From: Nonomuraea sp. SYSU D8015
Lineage (GTDB): Bacteria; Actinomycetota; Actinomycetes; Streptosporangiales; Streptosporangiaceae
Assembly: GCF_008065375.1 (NCBI RefSeq)
Contig: NZ_VJYI01000001.1
Coordinates: forward strand, 744,001 to 808,000
Length of the DNA stretch: 64,000 nucleotides
Reading direction: 5' to 3'
The translations under genes were made by a program, and so were the position numbers. Of the stretch, positions 37,354 to 46,549 are shown one piece after another. Numbering within the stretch: position 1 is the first letter of the stretch; every line of letters begins with the position of its first letter. The notes under the pieces are model-generated. The model had not been told where the DNA came from. It saw nothing but the letters and a program-made list of their open reading frames with translations, and ran no database searches.

Positions 37354-39016
37354 CCCGGGCGCGCAGCTCCTCGCCCAACGCCTTGGCCTGCGGGTCCATG
37401 CGCGGGCTCGCCGCGACGCCCCTGCCGAGCAGGCCGTGGACGACGAAGTTGAGCGCCTTGATGTTGGGCAGCTCGTAGCGGTCGATCCGGTACGCCGCCA
37501 GGTCCGGGAGCAGCTCCTTGAGCCTGGCGACCGTCAGGTGGCCCGCCAGCCAGTCGTAGCGGCCGGCGGTGTCGGCCCAGACGCCCAGGTTCGCGTTGCC
37601 GCCTTTGTCGCCCGAGCGGGCCCCGGCGACGCGCCCCAGCGGCGCCCGCACCGTCGGCCCGCCGTCCCCGGCCGCCCGCCGCCTCTCTCCCCGGCCCGGC
37701 GGAGGGAGCGAGCCAGATGCCCTCGGCGCGGGCGGGGGTTCGATGCCGAAGGTGAGCTCGTTGCCGTCCATGAACACCCGCGGGCGGACCTCGTCGGCCG
37801 GGACGAGCACCGGCCAGTACACGCCGTACGGCGAGGCGTCGCCCGGCGGCGTGAGCCCGTAGAAGCCCGGATAGCTGGACAGACCGGTTTCCACCACCGC
37901 CGCGGAGAAGGCCCGGCCGACCTTGTCCCTGTTGGCGTCCATGACCGTGATCCGCAGCAGCCCGGCCTCCGTGAGCGCCACGTCGACCTGGTCGAACGAC
38001 TCGCGCGGGATCCGCGCCCAGATCGCCTCCTCCGCCACGCGCGCCTTCGCCGCGACGTCCAGGCCCGTCAGCACGAGCGTCATCGTGTTCCGGTAACCGC
38101 CCAGGTAGTTGACGGCGACCTTGAGCGTGCCGGGCGGCGGCTCGCCCCGGACGCCCGACACCAGCACCCGATCCGGCCCGTCCTCCGTCAACGTGATCGT
38201 GTCGAACCTGGCCACCACGTCGGGCCCCGGATAGCGCGGGCCGGCGATCTCGTACACGAGCTGCGCGGTCACCGTGCCGACCGTGACCATGCCGCCCGTG
38301 CCGGGATGCTTGGTGATCACTGCCGACCCGTCGGCCCGCAGCTCGGCGATGGGGAAGCCGCAGTGCGCCAGGTCCGGCACGTCCTGGAAGAAGGCGTAGT
38401 TGCCGCCGGTGGCCTGGCAGCCGCACTCGATGACGTGCCCGGCGACGACCGAGCCCGCCAGCGCGTCGAGGTCGTCGGGACCCCAGCCGTACCTCCACAT
38501 GCCCGGCCCCGTCACCAGCGCCGCGTCCGTCACCCTGCCGGTCACCACGACGTCCGCGCCCGCCGACAGCGCCGCCGCGATGGGGCGGCCGCCCAGGTAG
38601 GCGTTGGCGGTCAGCGGGGTCGCCGCCAGTTTCTCGCCGGTGTCGGCGTTGACCAGGTCGAGCGGCTGGCCGGTGAGGTCGTCGCCGATGACGTGGGCGA
38701 CCGCGGGGGACAGGCCCAGCCGGGTGGCCAGCTCGCGCACGGCCGCGGCGCAGCCGGCCGGGTCCAGGCCGCCGGCGTTCGAGACGATCTTGATGCCCTT
38801 GTCGAGACAGGTGCCGAGCACGTCCTCCAGCTGCCGCAGGAACGTCGGCGCGTAGCCGGGGCGGCCCTTGAGGCGGTTGCCGGCCAGGATGAGCATGGTG
38901 AGCTCGGCCAGCCAGTCACCGGTGAGCACGTCGATGGGGCCGCCCTCGACCATCTCGCGGGCCGCCGAGAGCCGGTCGCCGTAGAAGCCGCTGCAGTTGG
39001 CGATCCTGAGCGTCAT
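37304..39016 (-). CDS. AtuA family protein (DUF1446, acyclic terpene utilisation type)
   Basis: The 570-residue protein belongs to the AtuA family, needed for citronellol/geraniol catabolism in Pseudomonas but of undefined biochemical role. Visible features are the N-terminal IANCSGFYGDRLSAAREMV, SNAGGLDPAGCAAAVREL near 77, TGRVTDAALVTGPGMWRYGW near 155 and a C-terminal RSGDKGGNANLGVWAD domain near 478. A Pro/Gly/Arg-rich linker (about 425-465) separates the two parts. Its ATG overlaps the upstream enoyl-CoA hydratase stop codon (ATGA), so it is the last gene of the second carboxylase operon. Confidence 0.9.
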   Translation of the reverse strand: MTLRIANCSGFYGDRLSAAREMVEGGPIDVLTGDWLAELTMLILAGNRLKGRPGYAPTFLRQLEDVLGTCLDKGIKIVSNAGGLDPAGCAAAVRELATRLGLSPAVAHVIGDDLTGQPLDLVNADTGEKLAATPLTANAYLGGRPIAAALSAGADVVVTGRVTDAALVTGPGMWRYGWGPDDLDALAGSVVAGHVIECGCQATGGNYAFFQDVPDLAHCGFPIAELRADGSAVITKHPGTGGMVTVGTVTAQLVYEIAGPRYPGPDVVARFDTITLTEDGPDRVLVSGVRGEPPPGTLKVAVNYLGGYRNTMTLVLTGLDVAAKARVAEEAIWARIPRESFDQVDVALTEAGLLRITVMDANRDKVGRAFSAAVVETGLSSYPGFYGLTPPGDASPYGVYWPVLVPADEVRPRVFMDGNELTFGIEPPPAPRASGSLPPPGRGERRRAAGDGGPTVRAPLGRVAGARSGDKGGNANLGVWADTAGRYDWLAGHLTVARLKELLPDLAAYRIDRYELPNIKALNFVVHGLLGRGVAASPRMDPQAKALGEELRARVTDIPAALLPDGVDSL

Positions 39017-39774
39017 CGCGACGCCCACTTCGGCGGGCGCTTCTCCCAGAACGCCGCGATGCCCTCCTGCCCCTCCTCCGAGGTGAACCGCTGCTCGGAC
39101 AGCTCCGTCATCTGGCGCAGCCCTTCCTCGAACGACAGCCGCGGCACCTCCCTGAGCAGCCGCTTCGTGATCGCCAGCGCCTCCGGGCCGCCCTTGATCA
39201 GCATCTCGGTGTAACGTGCGACCGTCGCGTCCAGCTCGTCCTCCGGCACGGCCCGCGACAGCAGCCCGATCTCGGACGCCCTGGCGGCGTCGAAGACCTC
39301 ACCGGTCAGGAAGTATTCGGCCGCGGCGCGGGGATCGAGCCTCCTGAGCACCGGCACCGAGATCATGGCGGGCACGACGCCGAGGCGTACCTCCGTGAAC
39401 GCGAACGACGCCGTCAGCGGCGCGATCGCGAAGTCGCAGGACGCCACCAGCCCCAGTCCGCCCGCCCGCGCGGTGCCGTTGAGGCGGCAGACGACGGGCT
39501 TCGGGCTCTCCCAGAGCATTGTGAAGATCTCCGGCAGCGACTCCGTCACCGGCGCGCCCGCCGCCCGCTGCTCCTTCAGGTCGGCGCCCGAGCAGAACAC
39601 GGCGCCGGTGGCGGTCAGCACGATCACTCTGGCGTCCGCCTGGGCCAGCGCCCACCTCAGCCGGTCCTCCAGCTCGGCGAGCAGGCGTACGGACAGGGCG
39701 TTGCGGTTGTGCGGCGAGTCCAACGTGACGGTGGCGACGCCGTCCGTCAGGTCCTGGTGCACGAGGCTCGTCAT
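39013..39774 (-). CDS. Enoyl-CoA hydratase family protein
   Basis: This 253-residue crotonase has the oxyanion-hole segments GAVFCSGADLKEQ near 57 and NGTARAGGLGLVASCDFAIA near 100, and the catalytic-region FTEVRLGVVPAMIS near 126. By context it would hydrate the 3-methylglutaconyl-CoA or isohexenylglutaconyl-CoA made by the carboxylase encoded upstream. A Gly/Ala replaces one of the two usual catalytic glutamates in the VPAMIS loop region, so the exact chemistry is uncertain. It overlaps both neighbours by four bases. Confidence 0.88.
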   Translation of the reverse strand: MTSLVHQDLTDGVATVTLDSPHNRNALSVRLLAELEDRLRWALAQADARVIVLTATGAVFCSGADLKEQRAAGAPVTESLPEIFTMLWESPKPVVCRLNGTARAGGLGLVASCDFAIAPLTASFAFTEVRLGVVPAMISVPVLRRLDPRAAAEYFLTGEVFDAARASEIGLLSRAVPEDELDATVARYTEMLIKGGPEALAITKRLLREVPRLSFEEGLRQMTELSEQRFTSEEGQEGIAAFWEKRPPKWASR

Positions 39775-41648
39775 CGGTCCCCCTCCTCAATGATCGCCAG
39801 TACGGCGCCCGCCTCCACCTGCTGCCCCTTCTCGACGTGCACACCCCTGACCACGCCGTCGGCCGGGGCGGCGATCCGATGCTCCATCTTCATCGCCTCC
39901 AGCACCAGCACCGACTGGCCCTTCTCCACCCGGTCGCCGGCCTCCACCTCGACCCGCAGGACGCTGCCCGGCATGGGGGCCAGCAGTGAGCCGGGGGCGA
40001 CGTGCTCGGCGGGCTCGGGCAGGCGCGGCAGCGGGGTCAGCTCCGTGTGCCCGTCGGCGTGGTCGACGTAGACGGGGCCGTCCTCGTCGTACCGGGCGAT
40101 GGCGAAGGTGTGGCGTACGCCGTCGCGCTCCAGGACCACCTTGTCCGGCTCCGCGCTGATCGTCGTCACGCCGTCGGGCAGCGGGTCGTAGACGATCTCC
40201 GCCTCCTTGAAGTGCGCGCGGCGGGGCTCGGAGCGGACGTTGCGCCAGCCGCTCGGCAGGCCGGCCAGCACCGGCGCGCGGCGGCGGTTGGCGGCGGCCA
40301 CGGCCAGGGCGGCGGCCAGCGTGCTCAGCTCGTCGGGCCGCTCCTCGCCGTGGTCCGGCTGGACGGGGCCGTCCGGGCCGAGGAAGCCGGTGTGGGTGTC
40401 ACCGGCGCCAAAGGCTGGATTTGTCAGGATTTTCAGCAACAAATCGCGATTTGTCGTGAGGCCGTGCAGCCGTGCGCCCCGCAACGCCGCGACCAGCTTC
40501 CGCACCGCCTCCGCCCGGCACGACCCGTACGCGATGACCTTGGCCAGCATCGCGTCGTAGTACGGCGAGACCACCGATCCGGACTCCACCCCCGCATCCA
40601 CCCGCACATTCCCGGTGACCTCGAACCGCCGCAACACCCCCGACTGCGGGAGATAGCCAGCGTCCTCCGCATAGAGCCGCACCTCCATCGCGTGCCCGGA
40701 CGGTGGCGGAGGAACCGGTGGCAACGCGGATCCTTCTGCCACCTCCAGCTGCAACCGGACGAGATCGACCCCATAGACCAGTTCGGTGACCGGATGCTCG
40801 ACCTGGAGCCGGGTGTTCATCTCCAGGAACGCCACCCGATCGCCCTTGACCAGGAACTCGACCGTCCCGGCACCGACATAGCCGATCTTCCGCGCGGCCC
40901 TGATCGCCGCCTCGCAGAGCCGCGCGCGCAGCTCTGCCGAGGTCCCGGGAGAGGGGCACTCCTCGACGACCTTCTGGTGCCGCCGCTGGACGCTGCACTC
41001 GCGCTCGCCCAGCGCCCACACGGTCCCGTGCGCGTCGGCCAGCACCTGCACCTCGACGTGTCTGGCCCGCTCCAGCAGCGGCTCGGCGAACACGGCCGGA
41101 TCACCGAACGCCGCCTCCGCCTCCCGCCGCGCCGAGGCGACCTCCCTGGCCAGCTCCCCGACCTCGCGCACGATCCGCATGCCCCGCCCGCCGCCCCCAG
41201 CGGACGCCTTCACCAGGAGCGGGAACTCCCCGGGCGATGCCACGTCGAACGAGGGCAGCACCGGCACCCCGGCCTCCGCCATCAGCCGCTTCGCCGCGAT
41301 CTTGGAGCCCATGGCCTCGATGGCCGCGGGCGGCGGGCCCACCCAGGTCAGCCCCGCGGCCAGCACCGCCCGCGCGAACGCGGCGTTCTCCGACAGGAAG
41401 CCGTAGCCGGGATGTACCGCGTCCGCCCCGGAGGTCCGGCAGGCCGCGATCACGGCGTCGACGGCCAGATAGGTCTCGGCGGGATGGGCGCCGCGCAGCC
41501 GTACGGCGAGATCGGCCTCGGTCACGTGTGGCGCGTCCGCGTCGGGGTCGGAGAAGACGGCGACCGTCGAGATGCCGAGCGACCTGCAGGTGCGGAAGAC
41601 GCGGCGGGCGATCTCGCCCCGGTTCGCGACGAGCAGGCGGGTGATCAC
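39771..41648 (-). CDS. Acyl-CoA carboxylase alpha subunit of the Atu-like operon
   Basis: A 625-residue biotin carboxylase plus biotin carrier. It has the N-domain RLLVANRGEIARRVFRTC, ATP-grasp loop SAGGGGRGM near 150, active-site EMNTRLQVEHPVTE near 273 and terminal LEAMKMEH with biotinyl Lys587. The GTG start overlaps the beta-subunit stop (GTGA). It is a paralogue of the alpha subunit at 6.1 kb but clearly diverged, with a distinct middle region (PPVPPPPSGHAMEVRLY). It may carboxylate methylcrotonyl-CoA, geranyl-CoA or another branched enoyl-CoA. Confidence 0.92.
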   Translation of the reverse strand: MITRLLVANRGEIARRVFRTCRSLGISTVAVFSDPDADAPHVTEADLAVRLRGAHPAETYLAVDAVIAACRTSGADAVHPGYGFLSENAAFARAVLAAGLTWVGPPPAAIEAMGSKIAAKRLMAEAGVPVLPSFDVASPGEFPLLVKASAGGGGRGMRIVREVGELAREVASARREAEAAFGDPAVFAEPLLERARHVEVQVLADAHGTVWALGERECSVQRRHQKVVEECPSPGTSAELRARLCEAAIRAARKIGYVGAGTVEFLVKGDRVAFLEMNTRLQVEHPVTELVYGVDLVRLQLEVAEGSALPPVPPPPSGHAMEVRLYAEDAGYLPQSGVLRRFEVTGNVRVDAGVESGSVVSPYYDAMLAKVIAYGSCRAEAVRKLVAALRGARLHGLTTNRDLLLKILTNPAFGAGDTHTGFLGPDGPVQPDHGEERPDELSTLAAALAVAAANRRRAPVLAGLPSGWRNVRSEPRRAHFKEAEIVYDPLPDGVTTISAEPDKVVLERDGVRHTFAIARYDEDGPVYVDHADGHTELTPLPRLPEPAEHVAPGSLLAPMPGSVLRVEVEAGDRVEKGQSVLVLEAMKMEHRIAAPADGVVRGVHVEKGQQVEAGAVLAIIEEGDR

Positions 41649-43234
41649 GGCCGGAACACCCCGAACCCCGCGGGCTCCGGCGCCGGCGCGCTGTTGATCG
41701 CCGACAGGCACATGCCCAGGACGGTACGCGTGTCGCGCGGATCGATCACCCCGTCGTCGTAGAGCCGCCCTGACAGGAAGAACGGCAGGGACTCGGACTC
41801 GATCTGGGCCTCCACCATGGCACGCATCGCCGCGTCTGCCTCCTCGTCGTACACCTGCCCCTTGGCCTGCGCCGACGCCCGCCCCACCAGGGACAGCACG
41901 CCGGCCAGCTGCGCGGGGCCCATCACCGCGGACTTGGCGCTCGGCCAGCTGAACAGGAAGCGCGGGTCGTAGGCCCGCCCGCACATGCCGTAGTTGCCGG
42001 CGCCGTAGGAGGCGCCCATGACGATCGTCAGGTGCGGCACGGTCGAGTTGGAGACCGCGTTGATCATCATGGCGCCGTGCTTGATGATGCCGCCCTGCTC
42101 GTAGTCCTTGCCGACCATGTAGCCGGTCGTGTTCTGCAGGAAGAGCAGCGGGGTGCGCGACTGGTTCGCGAGCTGGATGAACTGGGTCGCCTTCTGCGAC
42201 TCCTCGCTGAACAGCACGCCGCGGGCGTTCGCCAGCACGCCCACCGGATAGCCGTGGACGCGTGCCCATCCGGTCACCAGCGAGGCTCCGTAGAGCGGCT
42301 TGAACTCCTCGAACTCGCTCCCGTCCACCACCCTGGCGATCACTTCGCGCGGGTCGAACGGCACCTTGAGGTCTTCCGGCACGATGCCGAGCAGCTCGTC
42401 CGCCGGATATCTCGGCTCTTGCGAGGGCTGCGGAATGACGCCGAGCTTGCGCCAGTTGAGGGACCTGATGATGCGCCGCCCGATCCTGAGCGCGTCGTGC
42501 TCGTCCTGGGCGAGGTAGTCGGCCAGGCCGCTGACCCGCGCGTGCATCTCGGCGCCGCCCAGCGACTCGTCGTCCGACTCCTCCCCGGTCGCCATCTTGA
42601 CCAGCGGCGGGCCGCCCAGGAACACCTTGGCGCGCTCCCGGACCATCACCACGTAGTCGCACATGCCGGGCACGTACGCGCCGCCTGCCGTGGAGTTGCC
42701 GAAGACGAGTGCGACGGAGGGGATTCCGGCTGCCGACAATCTGGTCAGGTCCCGAAATATCCGCCCACCCGGGATGAAGATCTCCTTCTGCGTGGGGAGG
42801 TCCGCGCCGCCGCTCTCGACCAGGTTGACGTACGGGAGGCGGTTCTGGAACGCGATGTCGGCCGCCCGGAGCGACTTCTTCAACGTCCACGGATTGGACG
42901 CGCCCCCGCGCACCGTGGGGTCGTTGGCCGTGATCACGCACTCGACCCCCTCGATGACGCCGATCCCCGCCACCATCCCGGCCCCCACCTGGAACTCGGT
43001 GCCCCAGCCGGCGAGCGGTGAGAGCTCGAGGAACGGCGAGTCGGGGTCGACGAGCAGCTCGATGCGCTCCCTGGCGAGCAGCTTGCCGCGCCGGCGATGC
43101 CGCTCGACGTATTTCTCCCCGCCCCCGGCGACGGCTTTGGCGTGCTCGGCGTCGAGCTCGGCGACCTTGGCCAGCATCGCCTCGCGTCGGCTGCGGTATT
43201 CGTCACCGGCTGGGTCGAGCCTGCTCCTGATCAT
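41645..43234 (-). CDS. Acyl-CoA carboxylase beta subunit of the Atu-like operon
   Basis: This 529-residue carboxyltransferase has NDPTVRGGASNPWTLKKSL near 104, YVNLVESGGADLPTQKEIF near 132, [19 protein letters not shown] near 168 and GASYGAGNYGMCGRAYDPRF near 408. Compared with the 4.5-kb paralogue the substrate-side loop reads SGGADLPTQKEIFIPGG instead of the MCC-typical [11 protein letters not shown], so the acyl specificity may differ. GGAGGG lies 6 bases before the ATG, which itself overlaps the stop of the TetR gene (ATGA). Confidence 0.92.
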   Translation of the reverse strand: MIRSRLDPAGDEYRSRREAMLAKVAELDAEHAKAVAGGGEKYVERHRRRGKLLARERIELLVDPDSPFLELSPLAGWGTEFQVGAGMVAGIGVIEGVECVITANDPTVRGGASNPWTLKKSLRAADIAFQNRLPYVNLVESGGADLPTQKEIFIPGGRIFRDLTRLSAAGIPSVALVFGNSTAGGAYVPGMCDYVVMVRERAKVFLGGPPLVKMATGEESDDESLGGAEMHARVSGLADYLAQDEHDALRIGRRIIRSLNWRKLGVIPQPSQEPRYPADELLGIVPEDLKVPFDPREVIARVVDGSEFEEFKPLYGASLVTGWARVHGYPVGVLANARGVLFSEESQKATQFIQLANQSRTPLLFLQNTTGYMVGKDYEQGGIIKHGAMMINAVSNSTVPHLTIVMGASYGAGNYGMCGRAYDPRFLFSWPSAKSAVMGPAQLAGVLSLVGRASAQAKGQVYDEEADAAMRAMVEAQIESESLPFFLSGRLYDDGVIDPRDTRTVLGMCLSAINSAPAPEPAGFGVFRP

Positions 43235-43863
43235 TGGCCACCCTCCGTACTTGACGCCGGCGTCAATCCGATGGCCTGGGCCCACAGCCGGGTGAGGTGG
43301 TCGACGGCCACGTCCTCGTCGGCCTGCTCCCCGAGATCCAGCCAGACATGGGCGAAATGCTCCACCATTCCGCCGAGCATGACGGCCGTGAGCCTGGGGT
43401 CCAGCGACGCGTCCGCCAACCCCTGCTCCTGCAGCCGCCGCACCCCCTCCGCGCCGCGCCGCACGAACACCTCGCGCAGCTCCAGCAGCAGCCGCCCGAA
43501 CCTGTCGTCGCCGATGGCCGCCTGCTCCAGCATGCGCATCAGCCGCGAGTTGGCCGCCCATGCGCGCAGGTAGAGCCGGTTGGCCGCCTCGATGCGCGCG
43601 TACGGGTCGCCGGAGGCCGCGTCGCCGACGACGCTGGCCGCGAACATCTCCCCGACCACCGCCTGCGCCACCTCGCCGAACAGCGCCTCCTTGGACCCGA
43701 AGTACGTGTAGAACGAGCCATGGGAGACCCCGGCCCGCCGGCACACGTCGTCGATCCGCACGGCGTCATATCCGTGCTCCTCGAACGCCTCCCGCCCGGC
43801 CTGCAGCAACGCGGCCCGCGTCCGCCTGCCCCGGGCCGTCAGCACCTGAGATCTGACGATCAC
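43231..43863 (-). CDS. TetR family regulator of the Atu-like operon
   Basis: The 210-residue TetR protein has an HTH at about 12-55 (TRAALLQAGREAFEEHGYDAVRID followed by VSHGSFYTYFGSKEALF). The ligand-binding domain has LMRMLEQAAIGDDRFGRLL and VMLGGMVEHFAHVWLDL. It is the first gene of the operon and overlaps the carboxylase beta gene by four bases, the position AtuR-type repressors occupy. The GTG at 43863 has no Shine-Dalgarno, and TACCGT lies 6 bases upstream as a possible -10 box, so a leaderless transcript is plausible. Confidence 0.88.
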   Translation of the reverse strand: MIVRSQVLTARGRRTRAALLQAGREAFEEHGYDAVRIDDVCRRAGVSHGSFYTYFGSKEALFGEVAQAVVGEMFAASVVGDAASGDPYARIEAANRLYLRAWAANSRLMRMLEQAAIGDDRFGRLLLELREVFVRRGAEGVRRLQEQGLADASLDPRLTAVMLGGMVEHFAHVWLDLGEQADEDVAVDHLTRLWAQAIGLTPASSTEGGQ

Positions 43864-43934
43864 GTCAACTACGGTAGCCGTCAGGTCGCCGGTGGGGAAG
43901 GGGCAGCGGTCGCGGGCCGATGGATGGCACGGGC

Positions 43935-46370
43935 TTACTTGCAGTGGCTCCAGCCGGACTTCCAGGTCGTGCGACCCCAGGAACCACCCCAGATGACGCA
44001 CTTCTTGGCGGCCGGCAGGCGGACCGGGCCCGCGTAGGAGGTGAACATGCCCGGGTTGCTGCCGCTGGAGCCGCCCTTGACCTGGAGAATCGCGTTCATC
44101 TGAACCTTGTTCGGATGAACGAAGCGCGACATCGTGACTACGCAGTTCTTGCCTGCGCCGGAGTTGTACAGGAGGTACACAGTGGCGTTGAAGCTCAGGG
44201 CATGGGAGGCGATGATCTTGTAGCCCGCGCCGCAGACCGAGGTCGGCTTGTACGGGTTGGGCTTTGAGGCAACGGTGGGCACCGGCTTCTGGGTCGGCTT
44301 GGGAGCGCTGGACACTGTTGACGACGGCTCCGGGTTGTCCGGTAGCGTCGCCGACGGCTGCGTATCCGGCTCGACGATGTTGTCGTCCTGCTTCTTCTTC
44401 GTCCTAGTCGGAGTCGGGTCGGGCCGCTTCGTCGTCGTCTGGGGGCGCGGCTGGCTGGTCTCGACCGGTGTGGTCGGAAGCTGGGCGACCGGCTGCTCGG
44501 ACGGTTTCTTCGGCCGCTTGGTCTTCTTGTCGATGGTCAGCGTGGGGACCGGCTGCACGCTGTCCGTGGGCACGGCGGGGTCGGGGGTCGGCTGGAGCGA
44601 GGGCGGCTCGCCGGGCTGGCCGGCGCCCGAGCCGTCACCCGGAGTGGTCTGGGTCGAGTCGCCCACGGCCACCACCGGGATCTTCTTGCTGTTCGCCTGC
44701 ACCACCACGGCGCCGGCGACCACGAGCAGGGCCGCGGCGGCGACTCCGGACAGGGCGAGGGTCATGGTGCGGCGCTGCCTCGCGGGCGCGCCGTCACCCG
44801 GCCGCGAAGAACCTCCGGGGCCGCCGCCCGGTGCGGCGGGTCCTCCCGGTCCTCCCGGTCCTCCCGGCCGAGCGGGCCCGCCCGGGGTGCCGGGTCCGCC
44901 GTGGCCTGAGCCTCCACCGGGCGTGCCGTGTCCTCCGGGCGTGCCGGCTCCTGCGTGGGCACCCGGCGCTCCGGGAGCGCCGCCCTGGAACGGGCCGCCT
45001 GCGGGCATGCCGGGGCCTTGGGAGGGCATGCCTGAGGCGGCGGCTTGGGGGCCGCTCTGAAGGCCGCCGCCATGCGGCGCGGCACCGTGAGGGCCGTTCC
45101 CGGGCATGGCGCCCTGCGGGCTGCCGGCCGCCCCTGCCGCGCTCTGCGGGCCGCCGGCCGCCCCTGCTGCGCCCTGTGGACTGCCGATCGTCCCGGGTGC
45201 GCCGTGCGGGCTTCCGACCGCCCCGGGTGCGCCGTGCGGGCCGCCGAGCGTCCCGGGCTGAGGGCCAGAGGGATTCCCCGCCAGAGGGCCGAGCTGTGGG
45301 CCGCCGGGAGTGCCCGGCTGTGGGCCGCTGTGGGGCGAGTTACCCGCCGGCCCACCTCCCATGGGGGAGGCGCCCTGGCCGGGGCCGGAGTGTGCGGCGG
45401 CGGGGCGGCCGTAGGGGCCGGTCTGCGGAGGGGCTGTGGGCTGTGGGCCGGTCGGCTGTGTCCAGGGGCCAGGGTAGGTGTCCTGGCCCGCCGGAGAGGT
45501 GCCTGCCTGGCCCGTCGAAGAGGTGCCTGCCGTCACCGGCTCGATGGCGGCCTTCGGGGCCGGTTGGCCGGTGAGGCGGACGATGAGGTCGTCGGCGGTC
45601 GGGCGTTGCGCCGGGTCCTTGGAGAGGCAGGCGGCCACCAGCTCGCCCAGCTCCCCGTCCATCCCCCCGAGCTCCGGCTCCTCGTTCAGGATCCGGTTCA
45701 TCACCACGGGAATGGAGTCCGCGCCGAACGCGGGCTTCCCGGTGGCGGCGAACACCATGGTGACGCCCCAGGCGAACACGTCGGCCGCCTCCGACACCGG
45801 CGCGCCGCTGAGCTGCTCGGGAGCCAGGTACGACGGCGTCCCCATGGCCATCCCCGTGGCTGTGGCGCCGGGCGAGTCCAGGGCGCGGGCGATGCCGAAG
45901 TCGATCACGACGGGCCCCTCGGGGCCCATGAGCACGTTGGCGGGCTTGAAGTCGCGGTGCAGGATCCCCGCGCGGTGGATGGCGGCGAGCGCGGTGGCCG
46001 TGCTGATCGCGAGCCGTTCAAGTGCCGCGCCCCGCCGCGGCCCCTCGTTGATGACGAGTTCACGCAGGGAGGGGCCGGGGACGTACTCGCTCACGATGTA
46101 CGGCCGGCTGCCCTCCAGATCGGCGTGGAGCACGGGAGCGGTGCAGAACCGGGCCACCCGCTGCGCCACCGCCACCTCGCGCAGGAACCGGGTCCTGGCG
46201 TCGTTGTCCGCCACCAGGGCGTGGTGCAGCAGCTTGACCGCGACCTGCTCCCCGGAGTCACTCCTGCCCAGATAGACAACGCCCTGGCCGCCCTCGCCGA
46301 GCCGGGCGACGATGTCGTACGCCCCCAGCCGTCGCGGGTCGTCCGCCGCCAACGGCTGGAACTGATTCAC
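43935..46370 (-). CDS. Transmembrane Ser/Thr protein kinase with Cys-containing ectodomain
   Basis: An 811-residue receptor-type Hanks kinase. The kinase domain (17-267) has glycine loop GEGGQGVV at 25-32, Lys46, catalytic Asp140 in HRDFKPANV, Asp157-Phe-Gly and the APE motif at 184-186. A long Pro/Gly-rich juxtamembrane linker (about 275-530) with repeated GSPQGA/GPHGA units leads to a single TM helix (about 536-558). The extracellular part has a Pro/Thr-rich stalk with TKKKQDDN, then a 100-residue domain with four cysteines (SVCGAG, KNCVV, KKCVIW, terminal HCK) and no PASTA repeats. The ligand is unknown. The GTG start follows a weak ribosome-binding site. Confidence 0.9.
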   Translation of the reverse strand: MNQFQPLAADDPRRLGAYDIVARLGEGGQGVVYLGRSDSGEQVAVKLLHHALVADNDARTRFLREVAVAQRVARFCTAPVLHADLEGSRPYIVSEYVPGPSLRELVINEGPRRGAALERLAISTATALAAIHRAGILHRDFKPANVLMGPEGPVVIDFGIARALDSPGATATGMAMGTPSYLAPEQLSGAPVSEAADVFAWGVTMVFAATGKPAFGADSIPVVMNRILNEEPELGGMDGELGELVAACLSKDPAQRPTADDLIVRLTGQPAPKAAIEPVTAGTSSTGQAGTSPAGQDTYPGPWTQPTGPQPTAPPQTGPYGRPAAAHSGPGQGASPMGGGPAGNSPHSGPQPGTPGGPQLGPLAGNPSGPQPGTLGGPHGAPGAVGSPHGAPGTIGSPQGAAGAAGGPQSAAGAAGSPQGAMPGNGPHGAAPHGGGLQSGPQAAASGMPSQGPGMPAGGPFQGGAPGAPGAHAGAGTPGGHGTPGGGSGHGGPGTPGGPARPGGPGGPGGPAAPGGGPGGSSRPGDGAPARQRRTMTLALSGVAAAALLVVAGAVVVQANSKKIPVVAVGDSTQTTPGDGSGAGQPGEPPSLQPTPDPAVPTDSVQPVPTLTIDKKTKRPKKPSEQPVAQLPTTPVETSQPRPQTTTKRPDPTPTRTKKKQDDNIVEPDTQPSATLPDNPEPSSTVSSAPKPTQKPVPTVASKPNPYKPTSVCGAGYKIIASHALSFNATVYLLYNSGAGKNCVVTMSRFVHPNKVQMNAILQVKGGSSGSNPGMFTSYAGPVRLPAAKKCVIWGGSWGRTTWKSGWSHCK

Positions 46371-46549
46371 GTCGGACCCCCATTACAACCCCAATAGATG
46401 AGGCAAAACGCTACCAGCGTGACAGTTGAGACGTCTGCCGGACGTATCAGAAGTTTCGTCTTCTGACGTGGCGAGTCAGCGTTTCGTCGCAGGTAGTGTG
46501 CGCAGCGACGACCAAGGTCACGGCTTGGTGAACTCCCCGGCCGTTCGTG

